A stretch of 64,000 nucleotides of DNA from Nocardioides carbamazepini (GCF_024614185.1 NZ_JAHTLF010000018.1:78951-142950), one strand, 5' to 3'. Shown: positions 34,465-42,957, counted from the stretch's first letter. Notes: generated by a model not told the origin, from the sequence alone. Program-made: numbers and translations.

Positions 34465-34503
34465 GCAACAACATGTTGCATACATTGACCCCGGTTTTGT
34501 CAA
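34465..34503 (-). promoter_or_regulatory. Operon promoter with overlapping palindrome
   Basis: On the minus strand TTGACA (34498-34503) and TATGCA (34477-34482) form a sigma-70-like promoter with a short 15-base spacer. GCAAC-N5-GTTGC (34465-34479), with perfect core CAACATGTTG, overlaps the -10 element. This suits a TetR-type repressor, probably the one encoded in the operon. The core AACATGTT also occurs in the operator at 40850. Confidence 0.6.
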
Positions 34504-34638
34504 GGAATTCGGGCGAAGACGGGCCGAACGGATCGGGCGGGCTCGCTCGGGGTGTGACCGGGATCGCTCGGACCCGCCATCGGGTCGCCCGCTAGCGTCG
34601 GTTGCGCGATCACGGGAAGCAGTGGGAGGGGGCAGGTC

Positions 34639-35187
34639 GTGCAGCTGGTCAGGCACGGCGAACCGGACCGGTTCGTCCAGATCTGGGTGAGTGAGGGGAC
34701 CGGGGAGTGGGTCCGCCGCGACGGGACCGTCGGCCGGGCCGGCCGGGTCACCGAGCTCGGTCTCGGAGCCGGCGCGTCGAGCGCCGCAGAGCTCGCGGCG
34801 CCCTACCTCGCCGACGGGTTCGTGGAGGTCGACGACGACCTCCGCGCGTGGGTGGTGGTCCAGTTCCCCACCCGCGACAAGAGGTACGACGAGCGACTGG
34901 TCGACCACGCGACGGAGTGGCTGGCGGCGGTGCTCGACGAGCGCGGGCTGGGCTACGTCGACGGCTACGACCGTGGCAAGCGCGGCGGCGACGGCAGGCT
35001 GGTGGTCAACCTGTACGCCCGCGTGGTCGACGCCGAGGCCGGCTGCGAGGCGGCGATGGCCGCGCTGCGCAAGGGCCGGGCCGACGAGCGCCGCGCGACG
35101 ATCGCGCACCGTCCCCACGACGGCGCGGAGTGGGCGGTCCGCTACGCCCGGACCTCCGGAAGGCTGCCCGGAGACTTCAGCATCTGA
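34639..35187 (+). CDS. Hypothetical protein with WGR-like N-terminus
   Basis: 182 residues, GTG start 6 bases after a GAGGGGGCAG stretch. The first 45 residues (RFVQIWVSEGTGEWVRRDG, then VGRAGRVTELGL) resemble a WGR-type beta domain, but the key Trp-Gly-Arg triplet is replaced by VGR. The rest is alpha/beta with no recognised motif. It stands alone, divergent from the diiron operon and converging on the WXG100-like operon. Function unknown. Confidence 0.6.
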   Translation: MQLVRHGEPDRFVQIWVSEGTGEWVRRDGTVGRAGRVTELGLGAGASSAAELAAPYLADGFVEVDDDLRAWVVVQFPTRDKRYDERLVDHATEWLAAVLDERGLGYVDGYDRGKRGGDGRLVVNLYARVVDAEAGCEAAMAALRKGRADERRATIAHRPHDGAEWAVRYARTSGRLPGDFSI

Positions 35188-35250
35188 GCGGTGCACCTAC
35201 CGGATTCGTCGACCGACCGGCCTCGATGACGAATTCGGTAGGTGAACCGC
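35188..35250. repeat. 23-bp imperfect inverted repeat
   Basis: Arms 35188-35210 and 35228-35250 match at 21 of 23 positions (cores CACCTACCGGATTCGTC and GACGAATTCGGTAGGTG) around a 17-base loop. It starts directly after the stop at 35187 and lies 16 bases before the converging stop at 35267, so it probably acts as a two-way terminator. It may also be a member of a dispersed element family. Confidence 0.75.
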
Positions 35251-35266
35251 AGCCCCCACGGGGCGG

Positions 35267-36625
35267 TCAGGCGCCGGGGCGCAGGTAGCCCTGCTCGCGC
35301 CAGCGGGCCAGCGCCGCGACCAGCTCCGGGTGGTCGGCGCGGTCCGCCGCCCGCCCACCCGCGACGAGAGCGGGTACGTCGGGGTCCGACGCGGCGTCGT
35401 ACACGATGGTGAGGCGGTTGGCGGCGCCCGCGTTGATGAGGGAGCCGAGGAGCGCGACCGGGTCGCTGCGGTCCTCGAGCGAGAGCAGGCGCACGTCGTC
35501 GGGCAGTCGGGCCAGCTGGGTCGAGGGCGCCTCGGCCGTGACGACCTGGTCGACGACGAAGCCGGGCAGGTCGGTCCGGGTCGCCACCTCGAGGGCGACC
35601 GCGCCGCCGCTCCCGCGGCCGACGAGCATCACCCGCACCGGCGCTTCGCCGGGCCCTTCGGACCCCGCGGCGTCCGCGAGCGCGCGCACCACGGCGGCCG
35701 CCTCGCTGGACGGGTCGCCGGACACGAGGCGCAGCCGGCCCGCGGCGGGTGCGGGGGCGGTCGCACCGGACAGGAAGGCCACGAGCCGCTCGGGCGCGAC
35801 GCGGAGGATCCGGACCGGATCGCCGTCGGCGCCGCCGTCGAGCAGGGTCATCAGGTCGCCGAGGCCGGCGGGTGCCTCCGCCGGGTCGTCGACGGAGGAG
35901 GTCGACGCCGTGGGCGTCGTCTCGGTGAGCCCGACCGCCACATCGCGCAGGGCGGCGGCCCAGTCGTCGGCCAGCGGCGCGATGCCGGCGGCCCGCAGGC
36001 CGCCGACGCGGGCGGAGCGCCCGGCGCCGCCGGAGAGCACGCCGGCGGTGAGCAGGCCCCGCATCTGCAGGCTGTCGACCACGCCGCCGCCGGTGGTGAC
36101 GTGCTCCATCAGCTCGGGGTTGGCCTCGGCCAGCTCGCCGAGGTAGGCGGCGACGCCGTCGCGGTCGAGCGCATCGGTCTCGATCAGGCCGGCGGCGACG
36201 ATCGCGCCGCCGAGGTTGACCTCGGGCGCGAGGTACCCGATCGCCTTGCCCGCGATCGAGCCGAGCGTCTGGTACGCCGCCGCCTGGAGCTCGTCGATCC
36301 AGCGGTAGGTCATCACCGTCGCACGCAGCACCAGGGCGTCGGCATCGAGTTCGATGGACCGGCTGAGCAGGCTGCCCTTGCCCGAGGTCGCGGCGCGGAT
36401 CTCCTCCTCGGCGGTGGCCCAGGTCGTCGGCGAGAGCGGCGCCGCGTCGGCCACCTCCGGATCGACCAGTACGTCGGTGCCGAGCTGCGACCACTCCCGC
36501 ATCTGGGCGCCGGCGTCGTCGAACAGGTCGGCGAGGCGCAGCATCTGGTCGTACTTGTCGGCCAGGTCGGCCGCCTCGACCGCGGACAGCGGGCGCTGCG
36601 CGGTGTCCCGGGACTCGGTGCTCAT
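35267..36625 (-). CDS. Hypothetical third gene of WXG100-like operon, alpha/beta-hydrolase-like C-terminus
   Basis: 452 residues from an ATG behind GGGGAGG; ATGA overlap with the preceding gene. The N-terminal 150 residues are helical and amphipathic. The C-terminal half has strand-turn-helix units including VMLVGRGSGGAVALEVATRT, which resembles a nucleophile-elbow GxSxG, and LTIVYDAASDPDVPALV near the end. The catalytic set is not convincing, so it may be an inactive fold. It is translated with the EspG-like and WXG100-like genes and probably acts with them at the membrane or in secretion (inference). Confidence 0.6.
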   Translation of the reverse strand: MSTESRDTAQRPLSAVEAADLADKYDQMLRLADLFDDAGAQMREWSQLGTDVLVDPEVADAAPLSPTTWATAEEEIRAATSGKGSLLSRSIELDADALVLRATVMTYRWIDELQAAAYQTLGSIAGKAIGYLAPEVNLGGAIVAAGLIETDALDRDGVAAYLGELAEANPELMEHVTTGGGVVDSLQMRGLLTAGVLSGGAGRSARVGGLRAAGIAPLADDWAAALRDVAVGLTETTPTASTSSVDDPAEAPAGLGDLMTLLDGGADGDPVRILRVAPERLVAFLSGATAPAPAAGRLRLVSGDPSSEAAAVVRALADAAGSEGPGEAPVRVMLVGRGSGGAVALEVATRTDLPGFVVDQVVTAEAPSTQLARLPDDVRLLSLEDRSDPVALLGSLINAGAANRLTIVYDAASDPDVPALVAGGRAADRADHPELVAALARWREQGYLRPGA

Positions 36626-37569
36626 CGGATCGCCTCCCCGAGGGCAGGAGCGACGAGGAGGGAGAGGTCCTCCGGTGCCATGGCGCGGACCTCCAACCGC
36701 AGCACGCCGTCCTCGTGGTGGGGGCGCAGGGCGCGCCACCCGTTGGCGAGCAGGGTCCAGGAGACGACGCCGACGGTGTCGACCTCGGCGCCGGACACGT
36801 CGGCGACCAGTGCCCGGAGCCGGCCCCGTGCCTCACCGGCGAGGGCGGTCAGCACGCCCACCGCGGCCTCGTCGGAGAGCGGTCCGCGACGGGTGCGCAC
36901 CGCCCCGCCATGTCGTGCGACGAGCACGGGCAGCAGGTCGCCGCGCCCCGATCCGCTCGCCTCGGCGGCGGCGTCGGCGAGCTCGAACGGCAGGTCGACG
37001 TACGACGGCACGGCCGACTCGCCGAGCTCGACCTCCTCGGACACCGCGGCGACCCGGGCCAGCTCGCCCGCCCAGGCGTCCGTGGCGAACCAGCCGAGCT
37101 CGAACACGATCCCGTCCACGGTCGCGAGCGAGGCCACGGCCCCACCCTCCTGGCGGTGCCAGACCTTCGCCTGCACCCCGGCCATCGTGACGTCGATGTC
37201 GAGCGCGAGGCGCGGCGCGGCCAGCAGGCCGATCGCCCCGGCCAGGCCGGGGTCGAGCACCTCGTCGGTGACCAGGCCGCGGCGCGCGAGCGACTCGGCG
37301 GGGTCGTGGAGCGCGGCCACCGCCCGACGGAACGACTCGTCGTCGAGGGCGGCCGGACTCTGCCCGAGCCGGGCCTGCATGGCGTCGGTGACCTGCGGTG
37401 CGGCGATCTCGAAGGGCAGCGGTGCGTCGCCGGCCAGGTGAGCGGCGTGCTGGAGCTCGGCGAGCGTCAGGCCGATCCGGCGGGGGGCGGCGGCGAGGGC
37501 GCCGCCGTCGGTGCCGCCCCCCGCCGGGAGCGGGGCAGGGGCGAGGCCGGTGAGGTCGATGGTCGGCAT
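36622..37569 (-). CDS. EspG-like hypothetical protein of WXG100-like operon
   Basis: 315 residues. Alpha/beta composition with LTLAELQHAAHLAGDAPLPF near the N-terminus and GIVFELGWFATDAW in the middle. Order and size recall ESX-associated EspG chaperones that bind secreted substrates, but I see no firm signature, so the name is tentative. Start 7 bases after the stop of the WXG100-like gene; stop overlaps the next start. No EccC ATPase or other type VII core gene is in the window. Confidence 0.5.
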   Translation of the reverse strand: MPTIDLTGLAPAPLPAGGGTDGGALAAAPRRIGLTLAELQHAAHLAGDAPLPFEIAAPQVTDAMQARLGQSPAALDDESFRRAVAALHDPAESLARRGLVTDEVLDPGLAGAIGLLAAPRLALDIDVTMAGVQAKVWHRQEGGAVASLATVDGIVFELGWFATDAWAGELARVAAVSEEVELGESAVPSYVDLPFELADAAAEASGSGRGDLLPVLVARHGGAVRTRRGPLSDEAAVGVLTALAGEARGRLRALVADVSGAEVDTVGVVSWTLLANGWRALRPHHEDGVLRLEVRAMAPEDLSLLVAPALGEAIR

Positions 37570-37576
37570 GCCCGGA

Positions 37577-38029
37577 TCAGCGCTCCAGGCCCGGCACGTC
37601 GATGGAGAGCCAGTCGCGGTGGCCGACGGGTGGCGGGGTGAACGCGACGAGCGCCTCGTCGAGGGGGTCGGGGGAGACCGGGGGACCGTCGCCGGCCTCG
37701 TTGCGGGTGGCGATCGCGGCGATCCGGGCGCGGGCGTCGGCGACCAGGGCGGTGACCCGCGCCTGCGTGGCCGCGATCTCCTCGCGCACCGCGTCGACGC
37801 TCTCGGCGTGGTCGGCCAGGGCGTCCGCCGCGGCGGCATGGCGGTCCGCCGCCACCCGCAGGTGGCTGGCGCGGTCGGTCACGCGCTCCCGCATCGCCTC
37901 GGCGGCCCGGCCCGTCCAGCCCAGGCCCTCGACCCGGGCGACCAGCTGGTCGGCCAGCGAGCGCACGTCGGCACCCTGGTCCCGCAGCTGGCTGGCACGA
38001 CGTCGGATGATCTCGCTGTCGCCGTACAT
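37577..38029 (-). CDS. WXG100-like helical hairpin protein
   Basis: 150 residues. Two long helices are joined at LGWTGRAAEAM, a WxG turn as in WXG100 type VII secretion substrates. The second helix is Ala-rich with heptad spacing (ADRHAAAADALADHAESVD, then RVTALVADARARI). The C-terminal 40 residues are Pro-rich and extended. It is longer than ESAT-6-type proteins and leads a three-gene operon. Export by a type VII system elsewhere in the genome is possible but not shown. Confidence 0.65.
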   Translation of the reverse strand: MYGDSEIIRRRASQLRDQGADVRSLADQLVARVEGLGWTGRAAEAMRERVTDRASHLRVAADRHAAAADALADHAESVDAVREEIAATQARVTALVADARARIAAIATRNEAGDGPPVSPDPLDEALVAFTPPPVGHRDWLSIDVPGLER

Positions 38030-38088
38030 GAGACGCGCCCTTCCCCTTCCCCGGCCGGGCCAAACCCGCCGATCCCTCGGGCTCCTTC

Positions 38089-39258
38089 CTACAGGTTGCC
38101 GTCGAGACGGTCGAGCGCGGTGGTGATGTCGGCGGTCGTGCCGGCGAAGCTGAAGCGGAGGAACCGGCCCCCGTCGACGGTGTCGAAGTCGATGCCGGTG
38201 GCCACGGCGACGCCGGTGCGGGCCAGCAGGTCGCGGCAGTAGGCCATCGAGTCCGTGGTCAGGTGCCCGACGTCGGCATAGGCGTAGAAGGCGCCGTCGG
38301 CCGGCGCGAGCCGGGTGATGCCGAGTCGCTGCAGGCCGTCGAGCAGGAGCCCACGATTGTGGGCGTAGCGCTGCACATGCCCGTCCAGCTCGGCGTAGGC
38401 CGCGTCCTCGAACGCGCCGAGTGCCGCGTGCTGGGCGAGCACGGGCGGGCAGATCGAGAAGTTCCCGGTCAGTACGTCGACCGGCCGGCGCAGCCGCTCG
38501 GGGGCCAGCATCCAGCCCAGCCGCCAGCCGGTCATCGAGAAGTACTTCGAGAACGAGCCGAACACGACCGCCTCACGGGAGGTCTCCCAGGCGCAACCGG
38601 CGCGGGAGCCGGCGTACTGGATGCCGTGGTAGATCTCGTCGGAGACCAGCTGCACGCCGTTGTCGTCGCACCAGCGGGCGATCGCGGCGAGCTCCTCGGG
38701 CAGCAGCATGGTGCCGGTCGGGTTCGCGGGGCTGGCGACGACCAGGCCGTCGATCGGCTGCGCCGCGTGCGCCTCGGCGAGCTGCTCGACCGTCGGCTGG
38801 AACCGGGTCTCCGGGCCGGTCGCGACCTCCACGACCTCGCAGCCGAGCGCGGCGAGCACGTTGCGGTAGCAGGGATAGCCCGGCCGGGCGATCGCCACCC
38901 GGGCGCCCGCGTCGAACGCCGCCAGGAACGCCAGCAGGAAGCCGCCGCTCGATCCCGTCGTGACGACGACGTCGCCGGGGTCGACCGCGACACCGTAGGT
39001 GCGGCGGTAGTGCCCCGCGATGGCGGTGCGCAGCTCGGCGATGCCGGTCGCTGTCGTGTAGCCGAGGGGATCGCCGCTGCCGAGCAGCCGGATCGCGGTG
39101 GCGCTGACGGTCGCCGGCGCCCCGGTGCTCGGCTGGCCCGCGACCAGGTTGACCAGGTCGCCGTGGGTGCGCTGCCGCTCCGCCGCCGCGGCCAGCAGGT
39201 CCATGACGTGGAAGGGCGGGACGTCCGCCCGGGCGGCGGCGGTGACGCGGTCGGTCAC
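38089..39258 (-). CDS. Class I/II PLP-dependent aminotransferase
   Basis: 389 residues from a GTG with GGAGGACCCCC upstream. Fold-type I features: substrate motif ASPANPTGTML, Asp/Tyr pair VSDEIYHGIQY, and PLP lysine in FGSFSKYFSMTGWRLGW; Arg near the C-terminus in GRFLRFSF. It transfers amino groups between amino and keto acids in the cytoplasm. It lies downstream of the KstD-like gene on the same strand, but a structured repeat separates them. The exact substrate is not evident. Confidence 0.88.
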   Translation of the reverse strand: MTDRVTAAARADVPPFHVMDLLAAAAERQRTHGDLVNLVAGQPSTGAPATVSATAIRLLGSGDPLGYTTATGIAELRTAIAGHYRRTYGVAVDPGDVVVTTGSSGGFLLAFLAAFDAGARVAIARPGYPCYRNVLAALGCEVVEVATGPETRFQPTVEQLAEAHAAQPIDGLVVASPANPTGTMLLPEELAAIARWCDDNGVQLVSDEIYHGIQYAGSRAGCAWETSREAVVFGSFSKYFSMTGWRLGWMLAPERLRRPVDVLTGNFSICPPVLAQHAALGAFEDAAYAELDGHVQRYAHNRGLLLDGLQRLGITRLAPADGAFYAYADVGHLTTDSMAYCRDLLARTGVAVATGIDFDTVDGGRFLRFSFAGTTADITTALDRLDGNL

Positions 39259-39279
39259 GGGGGTCCTCCAGGCGCGAGT

Positions 39280-39364
39280 TTCGCCGGTCGACCGGCGAAT
39301 TGATCTCCTGACCGACGAAACTTCGTCGGTCAGGAGCCAGTTTCGCCGGTCGACCGGCGAAACT
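39280..39364. repeat. Double-palindrome element with central hairpin
   Basis: Two copies of the 20-bp palindrome TTCGCCGGTCGACCGGCGAA (39280-39299 and 39342-39361; the second extends to 26 bp at 39339-39364) flank a hairpin with perfect 15-bp arms (39305-39319 and 39322-39336) and a 2-base loop. The stop codon of the KstD-like gene lies inside the central hairpin and its last residues are coded by the right palindrome, so the element appears inserted at the gene end. It may be a small non-autonomous mobile element or a strong terminator. Confidence 0.85.
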
Positions 39365-40838
39365 GTCCACCGGCCGCGTGCCGCCCCGCCCGGCGCCCGA
39401 AGAACGACCCCTCGCCCAACTGCGTCCCGGAGCAGTACCCGGCGCCGTCCTGGGCGATGTTGGCCGCGCAGGCGCCGGCGGCGTACAGGCCGGGGATCAC
39501 CGAGCCGTCGGTGCGCCGGACCTCGCCGTCGACGGTCGTCGCCATGCCGCCGATGGTGAAGCCGGCGTACAGCGCGACGCCCAGCGACAGGTCGAGGACC
39601 GCCCACGGCCCGGCGGTCTGCGGCGCGATCCAGTCGGGGTGCTTGTGGAAGTCGGGGTCCTCGCCGCGGGCGGCGTTCTCGTTGTAGCCGGTCACCGTCG
39701 CCACGAGGGAGCCGGCCGGCATGCCGAGGCCGGACTCCATCTCCTCGAGTGTCTCGAAGCCGTCCTTGAGGGGCACCAGGGGCATGTGGTCCTCGCCGAG
39801 GTGCTCGCTGTCGACGATGAGGTACGCGACGGCGTCCGGCTGCTGCATCACGTGGTACGACGTCCGCGCGTGGTAGCTGTCCTCGGCGACGAACCGCTGT
39901 CCGTCGCGGTTGACGATGATCCCCTTGCAGCGCGACGACGGCGGGTAGAAGGGCGCGGTGATGAAGGGCTCCTCCATGTTCTCCAGCGCGGCGCCGACGG
40001 ACTGACCGAGCCGGATGCCCAGGCCGTCGTCGTACGTCGAGCCGAGGGTGAACAGCTTCGAGCCGAGCGCGGGGGTGTAGCGCGCGACCATGTCGGCGTT
40101 CATCACGAAGCCGCCGGCCGCGATGACCACGCCCTTCGCGCGGACCACGCCGGTCTTCTCGAACGAGCGCCAGGCCAGGCCGACCACGGCGTCGCCGTCG
40201 ACGACCAGGTGGGTCGCTCCGGTCTCGTAGCGGACCTCGACCCCGGCCTTCTCGACCTGGGTGCGGAGCAGGTCCATCACGATCCTGGTGCCCTCGGTGT
40301 CGCCGGGGACCGGCACCTTGTGACCGCGAGGCGCGGGCGTGACCTGGTCGCGGAACGGCCAGACCTTCTCGTTGCCGGTGAACATCAGGCCCTCGGTGCC
40401 GGGCTGGATCACCGCCTTGCCCGGGAAGTAGGAGCGCTCGAACTCGAAGCCGAGCTCCTCGAGCCAGTCGAAGTGGGCGACGGAGTCCTCGCAGTAGGCG
40501 CGGATCTTCTCCTCGTCGGGACTCTTCGTGGAGGCCATGAGGTACGCCGTCATCGCCTCGACCGAGTCGTCGTGGCCGGTGGCCCGCTGCACCGCCGTAC
40601 CGCCGCCGAGGTAGAAGTGCCCGCCGGACATCGACGAGGTGCCGCCGTGGACGGCGGCCTTCTCCAGCAGCAGCACCCGGGCACCGGCGCGGGCGGCCTC
40701 GAGGGCCGCGCAGCCGCCGGCGATGCCGAAGCCGACCACCACCACGTCGTAGCGCTCGGCGTCGTCGGCCAGCGCGCTCGCCGGGAGCGCTTCGGGAATG
40801 GCCAGGCCGGCCGGGATGTTGATGCTCGCAGATGTCAC
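39330..40838 (-). CDS. KstD-like FAD-binding dehydrogenase
   Basis: 502 residues, GTG start. N-terminal FAD fold VVVVGFGIAGGCAALEAARA; then GGTSSMSGGHFYLGGGT and near the C-terminus DGSVIPGLYAAGACA and GYCSGTQLGEGSFFGRRAG, the set seen in fumarate-reductase/3-ketosteroid delta1-dehydrogenase flavoproteins. It should oxidise or reduce a C-C bond next to a carbonyl. A KstR-type palindrome lies 12 bases upstream of the start, supporting a role in steroid or related ring catabolism, though no other steroid genes are in the window. The last 10 residues (FRRSTGETGS) are coded by the repeat element and are not part of the family fold. Confidence 0.8.
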   Translation of the reverse strand: MTSASINIPAGLAIPEALPASALADDAERYDVVVVGFGIAGGCAALEAARAGARVLLLEKAAVHGGTSSMSGGHFYLGGGTAVQRATGHDDSVEAMTAYLMASTKSPDEEKIRAYCEDSVAHFDWLEELGFEFERSYFPGKAVIQPGTEGLMFTGNEKVWPFRDQVTPAPRGHKVPVPGDTEGTRIVMDLLRTQVEKAGVEVRYETGATHLVVDGDAVVGLAWRSFEKTGVVRAKGVVIAAGGFVMNADMVARYTPALGSKLFTLGSTYDDGLGIRLGQSVGAALENMEEPFITAPFYPPSSRCKGIIVNRDGQRFVAEDSYHARTSYHVMQQPDAVAYLIVDSEHLGEDHMPLVPLKDGFETLEEMESGLGMPAGSLVATVTGYNENAARGEDPDFHKHPDWIAPQTAGPWAVLDLSLGVALYAGFTIGGMATTVDGEVRRTDGSVIPGLYAAGACAANIAQDGAGYCSGTQLGEGSFFGRRAGRHAAGGQFRRSTGETGS

Positions 40839-40849
40839 GCCCTGAAATC

Positions 40850-40863
40850 TAGAACATGTTCTA
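40850..40863. promoter_or_regulatory. KstR-type operator
   Basis: TAGAACATGTTCTA is a perfect 14-bp palindrome that fits the known KstR consensus TnnAACnnGTTnnA at every fixed position. It lies 12 bases before the KstD-like start and 49 before the antiporter start, so it could control both divergent genes. The regulator gene is not in the window unless the TetR at 30931 is its binder. Confidence 0.7.
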
Positions 40864-40911
40864 CCGATAGACTAGGGCCCCGCCACCCGACGAGAGCCGA
40901 GTGCCAACTAC

Positions 40912-42405
40912 ATGTCCTTCGACGTCCACCAGCTCGACACGTTCCTGCTGATCGGCGCCGGGGTCACCTTCCTGGCCGTGCTGGCCGTGCGGATGTCGTC
41001 CGGGGTCGGCCTCCCCAGTCTGCTCGTCTATCTGCTCATGGGCGTGGCCCTCGGCGAGTCCGGGTTGGGCATCGGCTTCGAGGACGCCCAGCTCGCGCAC
41101 GCGATCGGGTTCGGTGCCCTCGCGGTGATCCTCGCCGAAGGTGGTCTCACGACCAACTGGCGCGATGCCCGCCCGGCGATGCGGATGGGCGTGTCCCTGG
41201 CGACCCTCGGCGTGGTCGTCTCGATCGCCGTGGTCGCCGTCGGTGCGCACTTCCTCCTCGGGCTCTCCTGGGAGCTTGCCATCCTGCTCGGTGCCGTCTG
41301 CTCGCCGACCGATGCCGCGGCCGTCTTCTCGGTGCTGCGCGTCGTCCCGCTCCCCAAGCGGATCACCGGCACGCTCGAGGCCGAGTCCGGCCTCAACGAC
41401 GCGCCGACGGTCGTCCTCGTCACCCTGGTGTCGTCCGGTGCCGTCGGCGAGTACGGCCTGCTCGGCACGACCGGGATCGTCCTCTACGAGCTCGTCGCCG
41501 GCGTCGCCTTCGGGCTCGCGGCGGGCTTCGGCGGCGCCTGGGTGATGCGGCGCGTGGCGCTGCCGTCGTCCGGTCTCTACCCGATCGCGGTGCTCTGCCT
41601 GACGCTCATCGGGTACGGCGCCTCAGCCGCCGTGCACGCCAGCGGGTTCGCCGCCGTGTACGTCGCCGCGCTCGTCCTCGGCAACGCCGACCTGCCCCAC
41701 CGCGCGGCCACCCGGTCGTTCGTGGAGGGCCTGGCCTGGCTGGCCCAGATCGGTCTGTTCGTCATGCTCGGCCTTCTCCTCTCTCCCGGGCGCCTCTCCT
41801 GGGAGACCATCGGCATGGCCGTGGTGGCCGGCACCCTCCTCACCTTCGTCGCCCGGCCGCTCTCGGTGGTGGTCAGCTCCGTCGTCCGGCCGATGAGATG
41901 GGCGGAGCTGGCGTTCCTCTCCTGGGCGGGTCTGCGCGGCGCGGTGCCCATCGTCCTCGCGACCATCCCGCTCGCCGAGGGCGTCGACGGGGCGACCCGG
42001 CTCTTCGACATCGTGTTCGTCCTCGTCGTCCTCGACACCCTGATCACGGCGCCCTCCCTCCCCCTGACGGCCCGGCTGCTGCGCGTCGCGCGCCGCTCGG
42101 AGCCGCGGGGCATCGAGGTCGAGGCCGCCCCGCTCGAACGCGTCGCCGCCGACCTGCTCCAGATCACGATCAGCCCGGTGTCCCGGATGCACGGTGTCGA
42201 GGTGGGCGAGCTGCGCCTGCCCGTGGGCGCCAACGTGTCGATGATCGTGCGGGAGGGGCACACGATGGTGCCGGAGCGTCGTACCGTCCTGCGTCACGGC
42301 GACGACCTCATCGTCGTCACCCCCCGCAAGCTGCGGGAGGCCACGGAGCAGCGGCTGCGCCAGGTCAGCGAGGGCGGCCGCCTCGCGCAGTGGCTCGAGG
42401 AGTGA
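40912..42405 (+). CDS. K+/H+ antiporter (NhaP2/CvrA-like, CPA1)
   Basis: 497 residues. About twelve membrane helices; the ion-binding region reads GAVCSPTDAAAVFSVL and ESGLNDAPTVVL, with the CPA1-type Asn-Asp pair. WAGLRGAVPIVLA is also typical. The last 85 residues are a TrkA-C (RCK_C) domain (ISPVSRMHGVEVGELRLP onward) that usually senses nucleotide or metal ions. It exchanges monovalent cations for protons across the membrane and serves pH and potassium balance. It stands alone, divergent from the KstD-like gene. Confidence 0.88.
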   Translation: MSFDVHQLDTFLLIGAGVTFLAVLAVRMSSGVGLPSLLVYLLMGVALGESGLGIGFEDAQLAHAIGFGALAVILAEGGLTTNWRDARPAMRMGVSLATLGVVVSIAVVAVGAHFLLGLSWELAILLGAVCSPTDAAAVFSVLRVVPLPKRITGTLEAESGLNDAPTVVLVTLVSSGAVGEYGLLGTTGIVLYELVAGVAFGLAAGFGGAWVMRRVALPSSGLYPIAVLCLTLIGYGASAAVHASGFAAVYVAALVLGNADLPHRAATRSFVEGLAWLAQIGLFVMLGLLLSPGRLSWETIGMAVVAGTLLTFVARPLSVVVSSVVRPMRWAELAFLSWAGLRGAVPIVLATIPLAEGVDGATRLFDIVFVLVVLDTLITAPSLPLTARLLRVARRSEPRGIEVEAAPLERVAADLLQITISPVSRMHGVEVGELRLPVGANVSMIVREGHTMVPERRTVLRHGDDLIVVTPRKLREATEQRLRQVSEGGRLAQWLEE

Positions 42406-42411
42406 CCCCGC

Positions 42412-42957
42412 TCAGGTGACGTCGTCGGGGCCGCTGCTGAGCGGCGGCGTGCACACGTAGGTGTCGCTGCCGGCGGTCACCGTCGGGTTGCCCTCCACGA
42501 CGCCCTGGAAGCGCTTGCCGACGACGATCGTCACGCCCGGGTAGCCCGAGGGCTGGTCGACGACGTCGACGTCGGACCCGAGGTACGACGCCAGCAGCAG
42601 TGTCGCGGGGTCGTCGGGGTCGTCGGACCACACCTGCGCCGCCACCGGTCCGTCCGGGTCGACGTTGCCGAGCTCGCCCTGGACGAACCCGAACTTGGCG
42701 AGCTTGTCCATCGTCTCGCCCGCGAGGCCGTTGGCGCCGCCGCCGTTGAGCACGGTCACCATCACCTGGGGAGGCGCGAGGTCGTCGCCCTTCGGGATGA
42801 GGGTGTCGGTGCACGGAGCCGCCTCGGCCTTCTCGGGGAACGGCTCGGTCACCCGGGACCAGCCCCAGGCGGTGCCGGCGACGAACACCACCGCCAGCGC
42901 GCCCATCGTGACGGCCGAGCGGCTGCCTGCCTTGACGTCGAGGCCCTCGGCCACCAC
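42412..42957 (-). CDS. LytR C-terminal-domain membrane protein
   Basis: 181 residues from a GTG overlapping the upstream stop (TAGTG) with GGAGGG before it. One N-terminal membrane helix (AVTMGALAVVFVAGTAWGW), then an extracytoplasmic LytR_C domain (QVMVTVLNGGGANGLAGETM, then DVVDQPSGYPGVTIVVGKRF). This domain is found as a tail of LytR-CpsA-Psr proteins or alone, as here, and relates to the cell wall. Two Cys (CTDTL, YVCTPP) may pair. Confidence 0.82.
   Translation of the reverse strand: MVAEGLDVKAGSRSAVTMGALAVVFVAGTAWGWSRVTEPFPEKAEAAPCTDTLIPKGDDLAPPQVMVTVLNGGGANGLAGETMDKLAKFGFVQGELGNVDPDGPVAAQVWSDDPDDPATLLLASYLGSDVDVVDQPSGYPGVTIVVGKRFQGVVEGNPTVTAGSDTYVCTPPLSSGPDDVT

Noticed and set aside
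39378..42419. 1013-residue plus-strand frame over the KstD-like and antiporter genes
   Set aside because: Its two halves are antisense of one real gene and an alternate frame of another; composition is low-complexity.
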